Below, piece by piece: positions 1-7,960 of a stretch of 17,303 bases of DNA; within the stretch, counting starts at the first letter, position 1, and every line of letters begins with the position of its first letter. The translations under genes were made by a program, and so were the position numbers. Source of the stretch: Dunaliella salina. Lineage: Eukaryota; Chlorophyta; Chlorophyceae; Chlamydomonadales; Dunaliellaceae. The notes under the pieces were generated by a model that saw nothing but the letters and a program-made list of their open reading frames with translations, was not told where the DNA came from and did not search any database. The stretch covers positions 114,781-132,083 of the forward strand of contig MU069745.1 in the NCBI GenBank assembly GCA_002284615.2. The letters run 5' to 3'.

Positions 1-39
<39 letters not shown>
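1..39. repeat. (CA)n dinucleotide microsatellite
   Basis: Uninterrupted CA dinucleotides run from the first base to about position 39, then TTTTGCATGC follows. The tract starts at the window edge, so its true length is unknown. The other end of the window is a TG tract, so the two ends are complementary microsatellites. Confidence 0.97.
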
Positions 40-41
<2 letters not shown>

Positions 42-324
42 TTGCATGCAAGCAGAAAGTGCGACCCCGCGTGAAGCTCAGCAGCCGCCAACGGCGGCAG
101 ATGGAGAAGTGGGCAGAGCTGCGCACAGGGCAGCAAGCGCAGCCAAAAAACAGCAGGGGGGCCTCTATGGATGTCAATGCTACTGCGGCAGGTGCTGCCT
201 CTGGTCTGCGTAGGGTAGCAAGCGAAATGGACACAACCGTCTAACGAGTTTGATGTGTACTAGTCATGTGAACGGTGTTGCTGTTGAACAAATATTGCTG
301 ACTTTCTAACTTGCTACGTGTTGA

Positions 325-470
325 AGAGGTGTGGTTCAATTGGATCTTCATCCCTTTGGGACGTGGTTGGCCGTGGGTTCAATTCCTTCGCATAAAGGAC
401 GTTCTCACCCATGATGCTTGGGGCCTAGTACCCCTTGCGTAGCTTTTCCTTCTTCCTTTTCCTTATTAAA
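325..470 (+). mobile_element. Possible tRNA-derived SINE (A box and B box present)
   Basis: TGGTTCAATTGG at 332-343 fits the RNA polymerase III A-box consensus TRGYNNARYNGG at every position, and GGTTCAATTCC at 376-386 fits the B box. The spacing of about 33 bp between the boxes suits a tRNA promoter. The flanks do not fold into a clean cloverleaf: the acceptor and anticodon stems do not pair, and the T stem is poor. It is therefore not a tRNA gene. A tRNA-like head followed by about 80 bp of unrelated sequence and pyrimidine-rich, T-rich DNA (445-465) is what a SINE would show. No second copy was found in the window and no target-site duplication was identified, so a chance pairing of boxes remains possible. 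Confidence 0.35.
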
Positions 471-925
471 ATATTAGCAGGCAAAGCGATTATATAAACT
501 GCTTATAAGAAGGACTTTGAGCTTTCTGTTTTGTTGTTCTGGTCTAAAGCTTGCCTTATTTGCCGTTGGCACTTCCAGACTCTTGTTCTTATATGTTGGA
601 GGTTGAAGGGATCCAAAGTTTTTTTCACCCTCGTCCACTTTGTAGCTACCCTATAATAACTTGAAAGGGGACTCCGGACTCGGCCTCTTCTTAGACTCCT
701 TGGTGGTTGCCATCCAAAAACTTCACGAGATAGAAAAAATCACATCCTGTAATTATAATGGCATTGTCTTTTAGGTGTGCAGCTCCTAAAATTAGCAACA
801 CTGTTGTCCTCTCAGAGTCTGCGATCAAACAGGCAAGAAGCTCCAACTCTGGCACACGATCCAGGCTGCCATGCTCTTCAGAGGTTCACAGCAAATATCA
901 ACACCATACGTACATTTCGTGTAAC
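471..925. other. Unassigned stretch
   Basis: AT-rich DNA with scattered stops in all frames. Short open frames (for example plus 758-952) show no recognisable domain and no supporting splice structure. I see nothing assignable here. Confidence 0.5.
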
Positions 926-1215
926 ATGAAAGAAAAAGAGAAGCTAAGGTAAGGAAAGAAAAAGAGAAGAAGGGCTCCAGAGCCAGAGGCTATGTGCGTA
1001 AAGGAAAGGTTCCCTAACTAGCAAGCTAGCGGGGGCTTCGCCAAAGGGCCCTCAAAACCTACGCTGGGCACAGCTAGCTGAAAATCAGGAACGGAGTGGG
1101 TTCATGAGTATCTGGAGGGCTATCAGCCACGATCCTAGACGCTAAAAATTTCCTGGAAGAGTATCCCCTCTCCACCGCCTTGCGCCCTGCATCCCCTCCT
1201 CGGAAGCCCCTATAA
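926..1215 (+). repeat. Dispersed repeat R, copy R1
   Basis: Begins with purine-rich AAAGAAAAAGAGAAG runs, then GCCAGAGGCTATGTGCGTAA, then the core GCCAAAGGGCCCTCAAAACC (1041-1060), and continues through TCCTAGACGCT to a C-rich end with CCTCCTCGGAAGCCCC. The same modules occur in the same order at 3525-3775 and in part at 6589-6720, always on the plus strand. No open frame is conserved between copies, so it is probably a non-coding (SINE-like or non-autonomous) repeat. Its right end at about 1215 abuts the tail of retroelement fragment A1, which runs the opposite way. Confidence 0.6.
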
Positions 1216-1965
1216 GATTTGGATTTGGATTTACATTTGGGGACCTTCAGCCAGATTGTTCGACTGATCAGCCTGTGACTGGTCCTCGCCAGCCAACATA
1301 ATATCCATAAGCTCAGAAATAAACAAATAAAGCTTGTTGTTGTGTTGCAAGAGGAAATCCTGCACACCCTGGACACTAACTTGCTGTAAATAAGGTTGTT
1401 CCATTGAAAAAACACCTGTGAAGCAGTTGAACAGGTAAGCATACTTTCTCCTCATATCACAAACAGCTGCGTTTCTGCACGTCAAAAGGGCATGGACTTC
1501 ATCCTGAATCTCAGCACTAGAGCAGCAATCACACACGAGAGAGGTTCGAGAATCCCAAGCCGCTGTCTCCACCTTCAACCTGTGTGCCCTGAGTCTGAAA
1601 CGGCTAACATTCCTTACGACATGTTGAGACAGATCCAAATGCATGTGTCTCGGTAAGCGGGCTGGGGCACGCACATTGTGGTCAAAAGGCACTGCAAACA
1701 AAGTTTGATAGGTTGCCAATTTACTGTAAGTCTCCCGAGGGTTTACTCCCTCAACATCTCTCCACACTGCCCGCAACCTGTGCCTTAGGTCAGCAGTGAA
1801 CTCTTGAATAGAAATAGGTGTACCCTGCCGCACAGCTTCAACAAAGGAATCACAGCGCCGCAATCCTTGAAAGGCATCTAAAACTTGAGCAGTCCAGCAA
1901 GAAGGCTCACGAGAATGAATGTTCAGATCCGCTATAGCCCCTATAAGAAATAAAGAGCAGGACAG
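1216..1965 (-). mobile_element. Non-LTR retrotransposon family A, 3' fragment A1 (C-terminal CX2C-X9-HX4C)
   Basis: A minus-strand open frame ends at TAA 1231-1233 and stays open past 1863 to about 1965. It encodes the C-terminal part of a LINE-type polyprotein. At 1531-1533 to 1477-1479 lie C, C, H and C spaced CX2C-X9-HX4C, the zinc knuckle that closes many LINE ORF2 proteins. Upstream are the blocks LRHRLRAVW and LATYQTLFAVPFDHN, and FISELMDI lies near the end; all recur in copies A2 or A3. The stop codon is followed at once by (ATCCAA)n on the minus strand (GATTTGGATTTGGATTT at 1216-1232 on plus), the kind of simple-repeat tail used by non-poly(A) LINEs. It is 5'-truncated: no reverse transcriptase remains. 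It is the least damaged A copy, with one frame intact over about 240 codons. The host clade is not determined. Confidence 0.75.
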
Positions 1966-2240
1966 GGTTTAATGATAACCTTGCTCGATACTTTTTTGGT
2001 TTTTGGATGGCATGGAGACTATACCGGATGCTAGAGATAAAGCTTTTTGTTTGGTAAGGCCAAGATTCATGAGAGGTATCACTGCGTTTTCGTTGGAAAT
2101 AATATAAGACACAAATATGAAGTTGATGTACAGATTCACCTCGTTATTCATGTTTTGCCGCGTCCCAGAAAGTTCATGAACTAATCTGATATCTTCGCAG
2201 TAGCCGAGTTTGTGTCTGCTTGCCTGAAATGTTGTGTCTG
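1966..2240 (-). mobile_element. Non-LTR retrotransposon family B, 3' fragment B0
   Basis: The minus-strand frame 2151-1969 contains PLMNLGLTKQKALSLAS and ends in QGYH then TAA. The same block, PLINLGLTKQKAKSLAS, occurs in B1 at about 3830-3890. At DNA level they share TTTGGATGGCATGG and the TTAATGAT terminus. Weak similarity continues upstream to about 2240. Only the extreme C terminus is left. Its 3' end lies directly against the 5' truncation of A1, both on the minus strand, so one element appears to have inserted at the end of the other. Confidence 0.65.
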
Positions 2241-2443
2241 AACTTCTAGCCGTTTTATATTATTCATTTATATGGCTGGCCTGGTTACAGACCTCTGTGT
2301 TTCCGCTCAGCTGTCCACTGGCATGTAGGCAGGTATAGCGATAAGTATAGCATGTGACCTTACCTAATATTTTATTTATTCCTGTTTGAATGTCTTGAGC
2401 TGTGGGTTTAAAGTCTGATTAATGTATGAAAATGTTGCACCAA

Positions 2444-2497
2444 TAAGAAAAGACAAGACAAGAAAGTCTACACAGGCCAGAGGCTGCATGCATTAAT
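2444..2497 (+). repeat. Dispersed repeat R, head fragment R4
   Basis: AAGAAAAGACAAGACAAG, then GGCCAGAGGCTGCATGCATT, matches the purine-rich head plus the GCCAGAGGC-TGCAT module of R1 and R2. The downstream core (CCAAAGGGCCCTCAAAACC) is missing, so this is a truncated copy. Confidence 0.45.
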
Positions 2498-2535
2498 TCG
2501 ATTCTCTCACCCAAAAGCATGGTGCTCGTTTAAAC

Positions 2536-2965
2536 TATTAGCTAAGTACCATAACTGGGTAGCACTCCCCTTCCGGCATAATTCTGCCTTTAGTTAACCT
2601 CTCCATACTCCTGGTTGAAACTCCTCATTGGCATGGACATGCACCTCAATGTGATTTATGTGCCTAATAACAATGGCATGACGAAAAACATGCCATCTTT
2701 CCTGCCCTTGCAACTCCCTGCGTTGTCTTAGAAGAAAATATGCACATCATTTTAGTGCCTTTCCTGCTCACAGAGTAGTGTCAAATAATACAGGATCTTT
2801 CTTTTCTTTCTGATGTCTGCTCTCTGGATGTAGCTCATTTTTTTCAAAACCAAGATACTCAGACTTATTGTTTCATCTCTGAGCTCATGGATTTTTTCAG
2901 CGCACCGAGCAGCCAAACTATCTGGCTGAAGGTTATGTTCCCTTGTAAACTTTATAAACCTTGTA
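2536..2965 (+). mobile_element. Non-LTR retrotransposon family A, degenerate fragment A3
   Basis: Visible only after joining frames by eye. LAKYHNWVALPFRHN (2538-2582) matches LATYQTLFAVPFDHN of A1. A stretch equivalent to about 30 residues is then missing. VETPHWHG then CDLC lead into DEKHAIF near 2680, matching the knuckle region of A1, with two stop codons inside it. FISELMDFF near 2870 and ATCTGGCTGAAGGT near 2916 match the A1 C terminus (FISELMDI and the same DNA string). It ends in TGTAAAC/TATAAACC/TGTAAACC, a possibly eroded copy of the A1 simple-repeat tail. Stops, frame changes and the deletion mark it as dead. Confidence 0.6.
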
Positions 2966-2987
2966 AACCAACGCAGAAGGTGCACGA

Positions 2988-3525
2988 CGGGAAAGATTTT
3001 ACATGCTGACATGCAGCTGAGCTCCAGGTCTCATGATTGTTGGCCCTCTCAAATTCCCTCAGTTATGGATGGTTTGACTCATCATCAAATTTTCAAACAA
3101 AAGCTGCTGAATTGTGAACCAATTGACCTCAGCCATTTTGTTGCGGACCTCAGGATGAGGCGCCTGCAGTATTGGACACCATTTTCAGACTCACACCCTA
3201 AAGAGCCCAACAGCGAACGGCTGACTGACCACCAATGGTGCGCCCTGCCAACGAGAGTCGTGGCCATATCCCCCTTTCCAACTTCCCAAATATGTTTTCC
3301 TTGACCTCCCTCAGGATGTTGTTTGCAGCGTGGCTTCATTTAGACTCCGGGTCCTTATGTCACTGACTGCTAGTTGTACTGATGATCCAAGATGAAAAAC
3401 ATGCCATCTTTTTCTCGCAGACCCTCAGGTACTTTCACATTGAAAATGCATCCTTTTTAACCCCCTCTGGGGCTCAGGGTGTGTCTACCTTTCAGCAACA
3501 GGACAAAGAAAATAAAAAGAAAAGA
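2988..3525 (+). mobile_element. Non-LTR retrotransposon family A, degenerate fragment A2
   Basis: The plus-strand frame 3011-3304 gives SSRSHDCW, IDLSHFVADLRMRR and SDSHPKEPNSERL, which align in order with HSREPSCW, ISIQEFTADLRHRL and NPRETYSKL of A1. Past a frame change, LDLPQDVVCSVASFRLRV (3301-3354) matches LDLSQHVVRNVSRFRLRA. DEKHAIFFS (3392 onward) corresponds to DEVHALLTC, but the first two cysteines of the knuckle fall in a deletion and the last cysteine is serine. SGAQGVSTFQQQDKENK aligns with VSVQGVQDFLLQHNNK. It begins close to where A1 begins and is followed directly by repeat R2. It is opposite in orientation to A1 and cannot make a functional protein. Confidence 0.6.
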
Positions 3526-3775
3526 AAAGAAAAGCCTATGCAAGCCAAAGGCCGCGTGCATTTAGGGAAGAACCCCAAACAAAAGTTAGAGGCCTCACCA
3601 GGAGGCCCTCCACCTAAACTAGACAAAGCAAGCATAGGAGAGAGCAAGAGACAGAACTCATGGGGATCTGGAAAATTGCTAGCCATGCCCCTGAGCGCTC
3701 AGACTCTCCTTCTTCCATCCTCAGCCGCCGCCGCACGCCCAGCAAACCCCCTCCCAGATGCCCTCTGAAAGCAAA
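3525..3775 (+). repeat. Dispersed repeat R, copy R2
   Basis: Contains AGAAAAGAAAAG, then GCCAAAGGCCGCGTGCATTT, then GGCCTCACCAGGAGGCCCTC, AGGAGAGAGC, GAACTCATGGGGATCTGG and CTCAGACTCTCCTTCTTCC, parallel to R1 and R3. The C-rich end (AACCCCCTCCCAGATGCCC) matches the end of R1. It sits between A2 (plus, upstream) and the 3' end of B1 (minus, downstream). Confidence 0.55.
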
Positions 3776-4392
3776 GTGCATGTCTAGTGTTAATGATGGT
3801 GGATGATCTTTGGATGGCATGGTCCCTGAGCTTGGATGCTAGTGATTTGGCTTTCTGTTTGGTTAGACCCAGATTTATGAGAGGTGAAATTGTTAGCTCA
3901 TTGTAAATCGTGCCACCCACACCAATTAAGATGGTATGCAAAGTCACTTTGTTATTCCTGTTTGGCCTTCTTAAGCTACGTGTTTTTTGTCTAGTTATGG
4001 TGTGGGAATGTTGAGTCCGTGCACGTTCTAAAGTGATGAAGGGATTTGTGTCAGGGCAGAATTTAAGTTTGACGAGGTGGATGTCCCTATCTTGTGGGGG
4101 GGTCTTGGTAGGGTCAAGGTGGGCTTGTCTGCCTGGGATGGGGGGCACAGAATGAGCATCAGGGCGGCTTTGGTGCCGGGCAGGTGAGGCAATGTCATTT
4201 GGGAAGACCCAATCTGGAATAGCTCGAGAGGTGTTCAAGGATTTGTATGCCTTGATCCAGAAGTCTGTCATGATTGCAGCCATCCATGCTAATGAGGGAT
4301 GAGCCATACCGACCTTTACTCAGGGCTTCTACACAGAGACTAAGGGCCGCATGGTGTCTGTTGGTGTGCATCCCACTCATTGTTGGGTTCGC

Positions 4393-4443
4393 ACAACTTA
4401 TCAGAACGTGATAAATGCTGTCCGTATTTGCACAGAGTGGGCA
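4393..4443 (-). other. B1 C-terminal CCHC zinc knuckle
   Basis: CPLCANTDSIYHVLISC reads as CX2C-X7-HX4C, intact at all four ligands, and lies about 150 codons after the RNase H domain. The following NPTMSGMHTNRHH is matched by NPAMVGMQTVRHH in B2, which supports this reading frame. Such knuckles close the ORF2 protein of many LINEs and probably bind nucleic acid. Confidence 0.75.
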
Positions 4444-4902
4444 TCTATCAGAACTGGAAAAATTGAAGTTGTAGGCATGACTCTGTGTGTACAGTGTATC
4501 CGTTTGATACTTCATAAGATTTATTTGCTGTTTAAGGGTTATCTTTGGGCTTTTCCAGAAGGATTTGCTGATCTCCTTGTTTGCAAGTTGAGGGTTTGGG
4601 TTGTAAGCTTCAGTTTTGGCATTGGCGGTGGGTGGTGTGGCATCGTTAAGCTTCTGCCATCTCTGGTAGTGGTATCCAGAGGTGTCAGCAGAGCCAAGCT
4701 TGTGTTTGTTGTGCATGTGTGTTTTAAGTTTGTCGCTGAGGTTGGTGAGATAGTGCGTTGGAAGCGTGTGGGAGCGGTGCATGCTATCATTTTGTGTGGA
4801 GGAGGTCTTCAATGAAAGCCAATAGAAATTGTGGAAAGGGTCCCTGGCATCTGGAAGTGCAATGTCTATGGCGTGAGAGAGGGCTGCGGTGCGAGCGCAA
4901 GC

Positions 4903-5296
4903 ATCGGCCCCCTCATTTCCTATGATGCCAGAGTGGGCTTTGACTTTGTAAAAATAGGGTGAGGGGAGTGCTCTAATATGGTTGATATTGCATGGATGAG
5001 CTCTGCATGTAGGTGATACCTCATGCACATCGGGTTAAGGGTTTGATTAGAAATCTGAAAAAGGCAGGATGCACTATCAGTGGCAATCTCAGTTTGCTCG
5101 TGTTGGAGTGCCACAAGGATATCCACAAGTTGTGCTCTGGTGATGATATTGGTTGGCCCATGGCCATTGGATTTTATGTGCAGTTGCAAGTGTTGGGAGG
5201 GTGCAGCAGTGTCACTTCCTGGTTTGTAACACCTGAACCGGAAAGGGGTGGGGAGTCGTCATTTTTGTGTTTAATCACACTGCCATCAGTGTAGGT
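4903..5296 (-). other. B1 RNase H domain (frame-shifted)
   Basis: Three acidic landmarks appear across three frames: YTDGS with D at 5285-5287, ATDSAS with D at 5076-5078, and VKAHSGIIGNEGAD with the final D at 4903-4905. The second position of the DEDD set, normally E in a RAEL-type helix, is Q here (TRAQL, Q at 5130-5132). Frame changes fall near 5190 and near 5010. In LINEs this domain degrades the RNA strand of the RNA:DNA hybrid during target-primed reverse transcription. This copy is broken and lacks one catalytic acid. Confidence 0.75.
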
Positions 5297-5585
5297 GATT
5301 TCCTTCCAATACTTGACTTTAGGTGTGAACATCTTTTTGAAGTTGGCAGGGGTGAATTCTGCCCTTTCCTGAGGGCACTTGTGTGAGCAGCTATGGGTGT
5401 CAGGGGGGAGTGATTGGAACTTCTGTTTCCAAGTATTTGATGCTAGGTGTTGGTGGGTACGCAGCGGCGTGACAGTATTTGGAGTATCCAAAGGTAGCCA
5501 ACAAGCTTCTGGTGTAACTTGCTTTACATCTTGCTGGAGGGACTGAAACCAGCCTTTGTTTGCGGTATCTAGTATTTCTCTGGCG

Positions 5586-5966
5586 TTAGGATTCCACACC
5601 GATGAGCTGCATAGGATAGGAAGGTGGAATAGGATTGGTAATGGTATCAAACCAGTGTTGTGGTGCTTGGATTTGGATTTTCCTTGCAGGGAATTTGTCA
5701 AGAACTTTTGCAGTATCTGGGTACTGTTTCAGCCAGCTCATATACGCGTTACAGCTGAAGCCTCTCCAGTGGGGCAGGAGCATGAAGGTGGCAACTGGAT
5801 CTGTGGAATGGAGGGAGGAGTGCACTGCATGGCGTAGGAGTTTAAACATCATTTCATCATCGCGTGGAGGATGGCAGAAGGAGAAGCCAGTGTAGCGCAC
5901 AGAGAGGGCGTCTGTGTGCGCCCTAAAGACCCGGTCTCGGTAGTTTGTGCTGAAATAAGTGTGCAA
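5586..5966 (-). other. B1 segment resembling a PCIF1/MT-A70-type adenine methyltransferase core
   Basis: The frame contains VRYTGFSFCHPPRDDEMM, about ten residues later HAVHSSL, then ATFMLLPHWRG and AYMSWL, and further on QAPQHWF. PCIF1-family cap-adenosine methyltransferases carry a catalytic NPPF followed by a D/E-E-L-M helix, then a hydrophobic strand ending in P-x-W and, later, an H-x-Y...QH region. The spacing and residue types agree with that plan. The motif IV equivalent here is HPPR (5862-5873) instead of N/D-PP-F/Y/W, so catalysis is doubtful. What is seen is the pattern; the family assignment is inference from remembered motif layout. Alternatively it is a retroelement-specific domain of unknown role. 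Confidence 0.4.
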
Positions 5967-5994
5967 CAGGGCAATAACAGACTATATTTCTTCC

Positions 5995-6588
5995 TTCACG
6001 ATACTACTCTTTTTAACGAGCAGGCTAGCAGTCGCATGGCTCGACTGAAGGCCTTTATCTGTAAACCCTGCATGAGCTGCTGCAATTCCCAAGTAATGAA
6101 TGGGTTGGTGTCAGGCCTAATTCTGGTTCAGCAAGGTGGATGTCCCTGTCACAAGGAGGAACACTGGAGGGATCCAGGTGATTGGCCGGCCTGGGATAGC
6201 GCACAAATATACCATCAGGCCGGCTTTGGTTCTGGGCAGAGGAGCGGTTACCATCAGGGGAAAACCAGTTAGGACATCTTTTCGGGTGCTTACATGTTTT
6301 GTTCCAGGACTCCTCAGAGTCCTTCATTCCTGCAGGTATCCATACCTGCAAGGGATGAGCCATACCTGCCTTTACTGAGGGATTTCACTGAGACTAAGGC
6401 CCACATGGTGCCTAACGGTTTGCATCCCAACCATTGCTGGGTTCGGACCTCTTAGGACCTAGTGACCCATGCTATCCAGATCCATCACAAAGCGGGCATT
6501 TTCTAGAGCTGGAAGACCTGTTGAATCTAATGGCACGCTTTTGTTTGCAAACTGTCCCTGAGCGGTTGGAGGAGCGGTTTGTACATCA
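5995..6588 (-). mobile_element. Non-LTR retrotransposon family B, 3' fragment B2
   Basis: The minus frame 6363-6055 gives WNKTCKHPKRCPNWFSPDG, NQSRPD and PPCDRDIHLAEPEL, aligned with WIKAYKSLNTSRAIPDWVFP, HQSRPD and PPQDRDIHLVKLKF of B1. Upstream, joined across frames, RKCPLCDGSG matches the B1 knuckle start (DRCPLCANTD) with a stop inside, and MVGMQTVRHH matches MSGMHTNRHH. The C-terminal end is shortened compared with B0 and B1. It lies in tandem, same strand, directly upstream of B1, so the 3' end of B2 touches the 5' truncation of B1. It is inactive. Confidence 0.65.
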
Positions 6589-6720
6589 GAGTTGAGCCTC
6601 ACCAAAGGGCCCTCAAAACCTAAACTAAACACATGTATCCTGGGAGAGAGCCGGTAACTGAGCTAATGAGGACCTGGACAGGTTGTCCACATACTCCTAG
6701 ACGCCTGGACTCTCCTTTGA
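6589..6720 (+). repeat. Dispersed repeat R, copy R3
   Basis: Begins near GAGTTGAGCCTCACCAAAGG, continues GCCCTCAAAACCTAAACTAA, GGGAGAGAGC, GAGCTAATGAGGACCTGG, CTCCTAGACGCCTGGACTC. It shares the core with R1 (CCAAAGGGCCCTCAAAACCT, identical over 20 bases) and the middle with R2. The purine-rich head and the C-rich end are absent. It abuts the truncated 5' side of B2. Confidence 0.6.
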
Positions 6721-7167
6721 TTGTGACAAAAAATACAAATGCTGCTCATTCTTGACAGCAGCAGCACTGCCGCATTATTCAGTAAAGGCCCAAATCTTAA
6801 CTCCTTACAGAGGCATTTACTTGTCCCACTGCCAGTGCTCAGTGAGTGGGACTAGCAAGTGTTCTAAGAGCCTAAAAACCTCAAATGTTCAAGCGCGCGC
6901 AACTCCAAACATGGCTCCATTTGATTGTGACCAAAATATTAACCAAACCAAGAACGCAGGAATCTTGATCCACACAGCTTTTCAGCTTGCTTATGCCTTT
7001 TCTGTTCTTTTTCCAGAATGCAGGTAAGATTGCGCGGAAAATAAGACCAAATGGACTGCTCTTGTGTGAGAATAAAGGAGGGCATACACTTTTTGGTCCT
7101 CGGCAGAGCAAACGTGCGGACCAAGAAGGCCAAGGGGGCAAATTGGAGCTGCGGCAAACCTGAAGCA
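6721..7167. other. Unassigned stretch with splice-like signals
   Basis: No recognisable coding region. A strong acceptor-like pyrimidine tract ending TTTTTCCAG at 7016 is followed after only seven bases by GTAAG at 7024; this is discussed as a finding. TTTGATTGTGAC occurs twice (6717 and 6919). Confidence 0.4.
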
Positions 7168-7315
7168 GATGCAGCAGCTCTCTACACTCCATCTCTATGC
7201 AAACCTCCCTCCGTGCAAACCGAAAGCCGATGCAGCAGCTCTGTGCAAACCTCTCTCTATGCAAGCCTCCCTCTATGCAAATGTCAGTGGATGCAGCAGC
7301 TCCCTACCCTCTCTC
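7168..7315 (+). repeat. 61-bp tandem repeat, about 2.4 units
   Basis: GATGCAGCAGCTC recurs at 7168, 7229 and 7290, an exact period of 61 bp. Between these anchors the units share C/T-rich text with CTCTATGCAAACCTCCCT-like words, which themselves repeat at shorter spacing. Short open frames across it are by-products of the repeat. Confidence 0.8.
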
Positions 7316-7768
7316 ACCCGGATGATGTTCTCAAACAAGACTGATGCAAAACTCTGGTAGACCTCCTGCATGCCCCACGCCAAACAGGGCACAGATTGTG
7401 GTCAATTTGAGAACGAAAGAAGTGCTACAAGAACATCTGAATGGTTCCTAAAAACGGGAATTTGATGCATGCTTGCCATTGCAAGATTGCCATGTATTGA
7501 AGAATTAGGTCAGAGGATTAAAGACATGCCATGGTAATGAAAATGGAAAATTCCAGGCTTGATTCATACAAGCATGAGCATGTGCATGGACACTTAGCAA
7601 TAATGCCAGCAAGACCAGGCCCCATTCCTTCTTTGTCTCTGATTAAGCTGCACTTTTCTGAGCACTGACCAGTGCTTGCACTCCTTTGGGGCAGTTACTG
7701 CTTGTAATTACTCTGGAATTTGTGAATTTGAAAATAGCATTACCCTTAGAGCGTTACCAGACATTCAA
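7316..7768. other. Unassigned stretch
   Basis: No domain, RNA or repeat recognised; stops are frequent in all frames. Confidence 0.5.
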
Positions 7769-7900
7769 GGGCATGCCTGACTCAGCCGGAGCACATGTGG
7801 TACAGCTATTCAACACCACCCAAATGTGGCAGGGCATACTCACACGAGCTAAACGTGTTAGGGCGTACCTGACTCACACTGCCCAAATGAGGCAGGGCTA
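7769..7900 (+). repeat. Degenerate direct repeats (GGGCRTRCCTGACTCA and CCCAAATGWGGCAGGGC)
   Basis: GGGCATGCCTGACTCA (7769), GGGCATACTCACA (7832) and GGGCGTACCTGACTCACA (7861) are related. CCCAAATGTGGCAGGGC (near 7819) and CCCAAATGAGGCAGGGC (near 7882) differ by one base. The blocks are spaced irregularly, so this is an old local duplication, not a clean minisatellite. Confidence 0.6.
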
Positions 7901-7960
7901 GCACTCGAGGATGGCGATATAAGCATTCTGCTGGATCTGCAGGTTCAATCCTGCAAGCAA

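Larger units (their letters stand above)
3790..5985 (-). pseudogene. Non-LTR retrotransposon family B, long fragment B1 (methyltransferase-like segment, RNase H, CCHC knuckle)
   Basis: On the minus strand, overlapping frames in order (5966-5586, 5701-5174, 5189-4920, 5028-4195, 4307-3699) line up as one polyprotein interrupted by at least four frame changes. The order is a methyltransferase-like segment, a linker, RNase H, a linker rich in H, T and N, a CX2C-X7-HX4C knuckle, and a C-terminal region ending near 3790. The later region (PDWVFPN, SRPD, PPQDRDIHL) recurs in B2, and the last block (NLGLTKQKA) in B0. RNase H followed by a C-terminal CCHC knuckle is typical of I-group LINEs. No reverse transcriptase is present: a stop at about 5982-5984 and the start of B2 close the upstream side. 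It is inactive in this state. Its 3' end abuts the 3' end of R2. Confidence 0.7.

Noticed and set aside
332..400. A functional tRNA gene
   Set aside because: A and B boxes match, but the acceptor, anticodon and T stems do not pair properly.
1231..6588. An active autonomous retrotransposon
   Set aside because: No reverse transcriptase or endonuclease segment is present, and all but A1 carry frame changes, stops or deletions.
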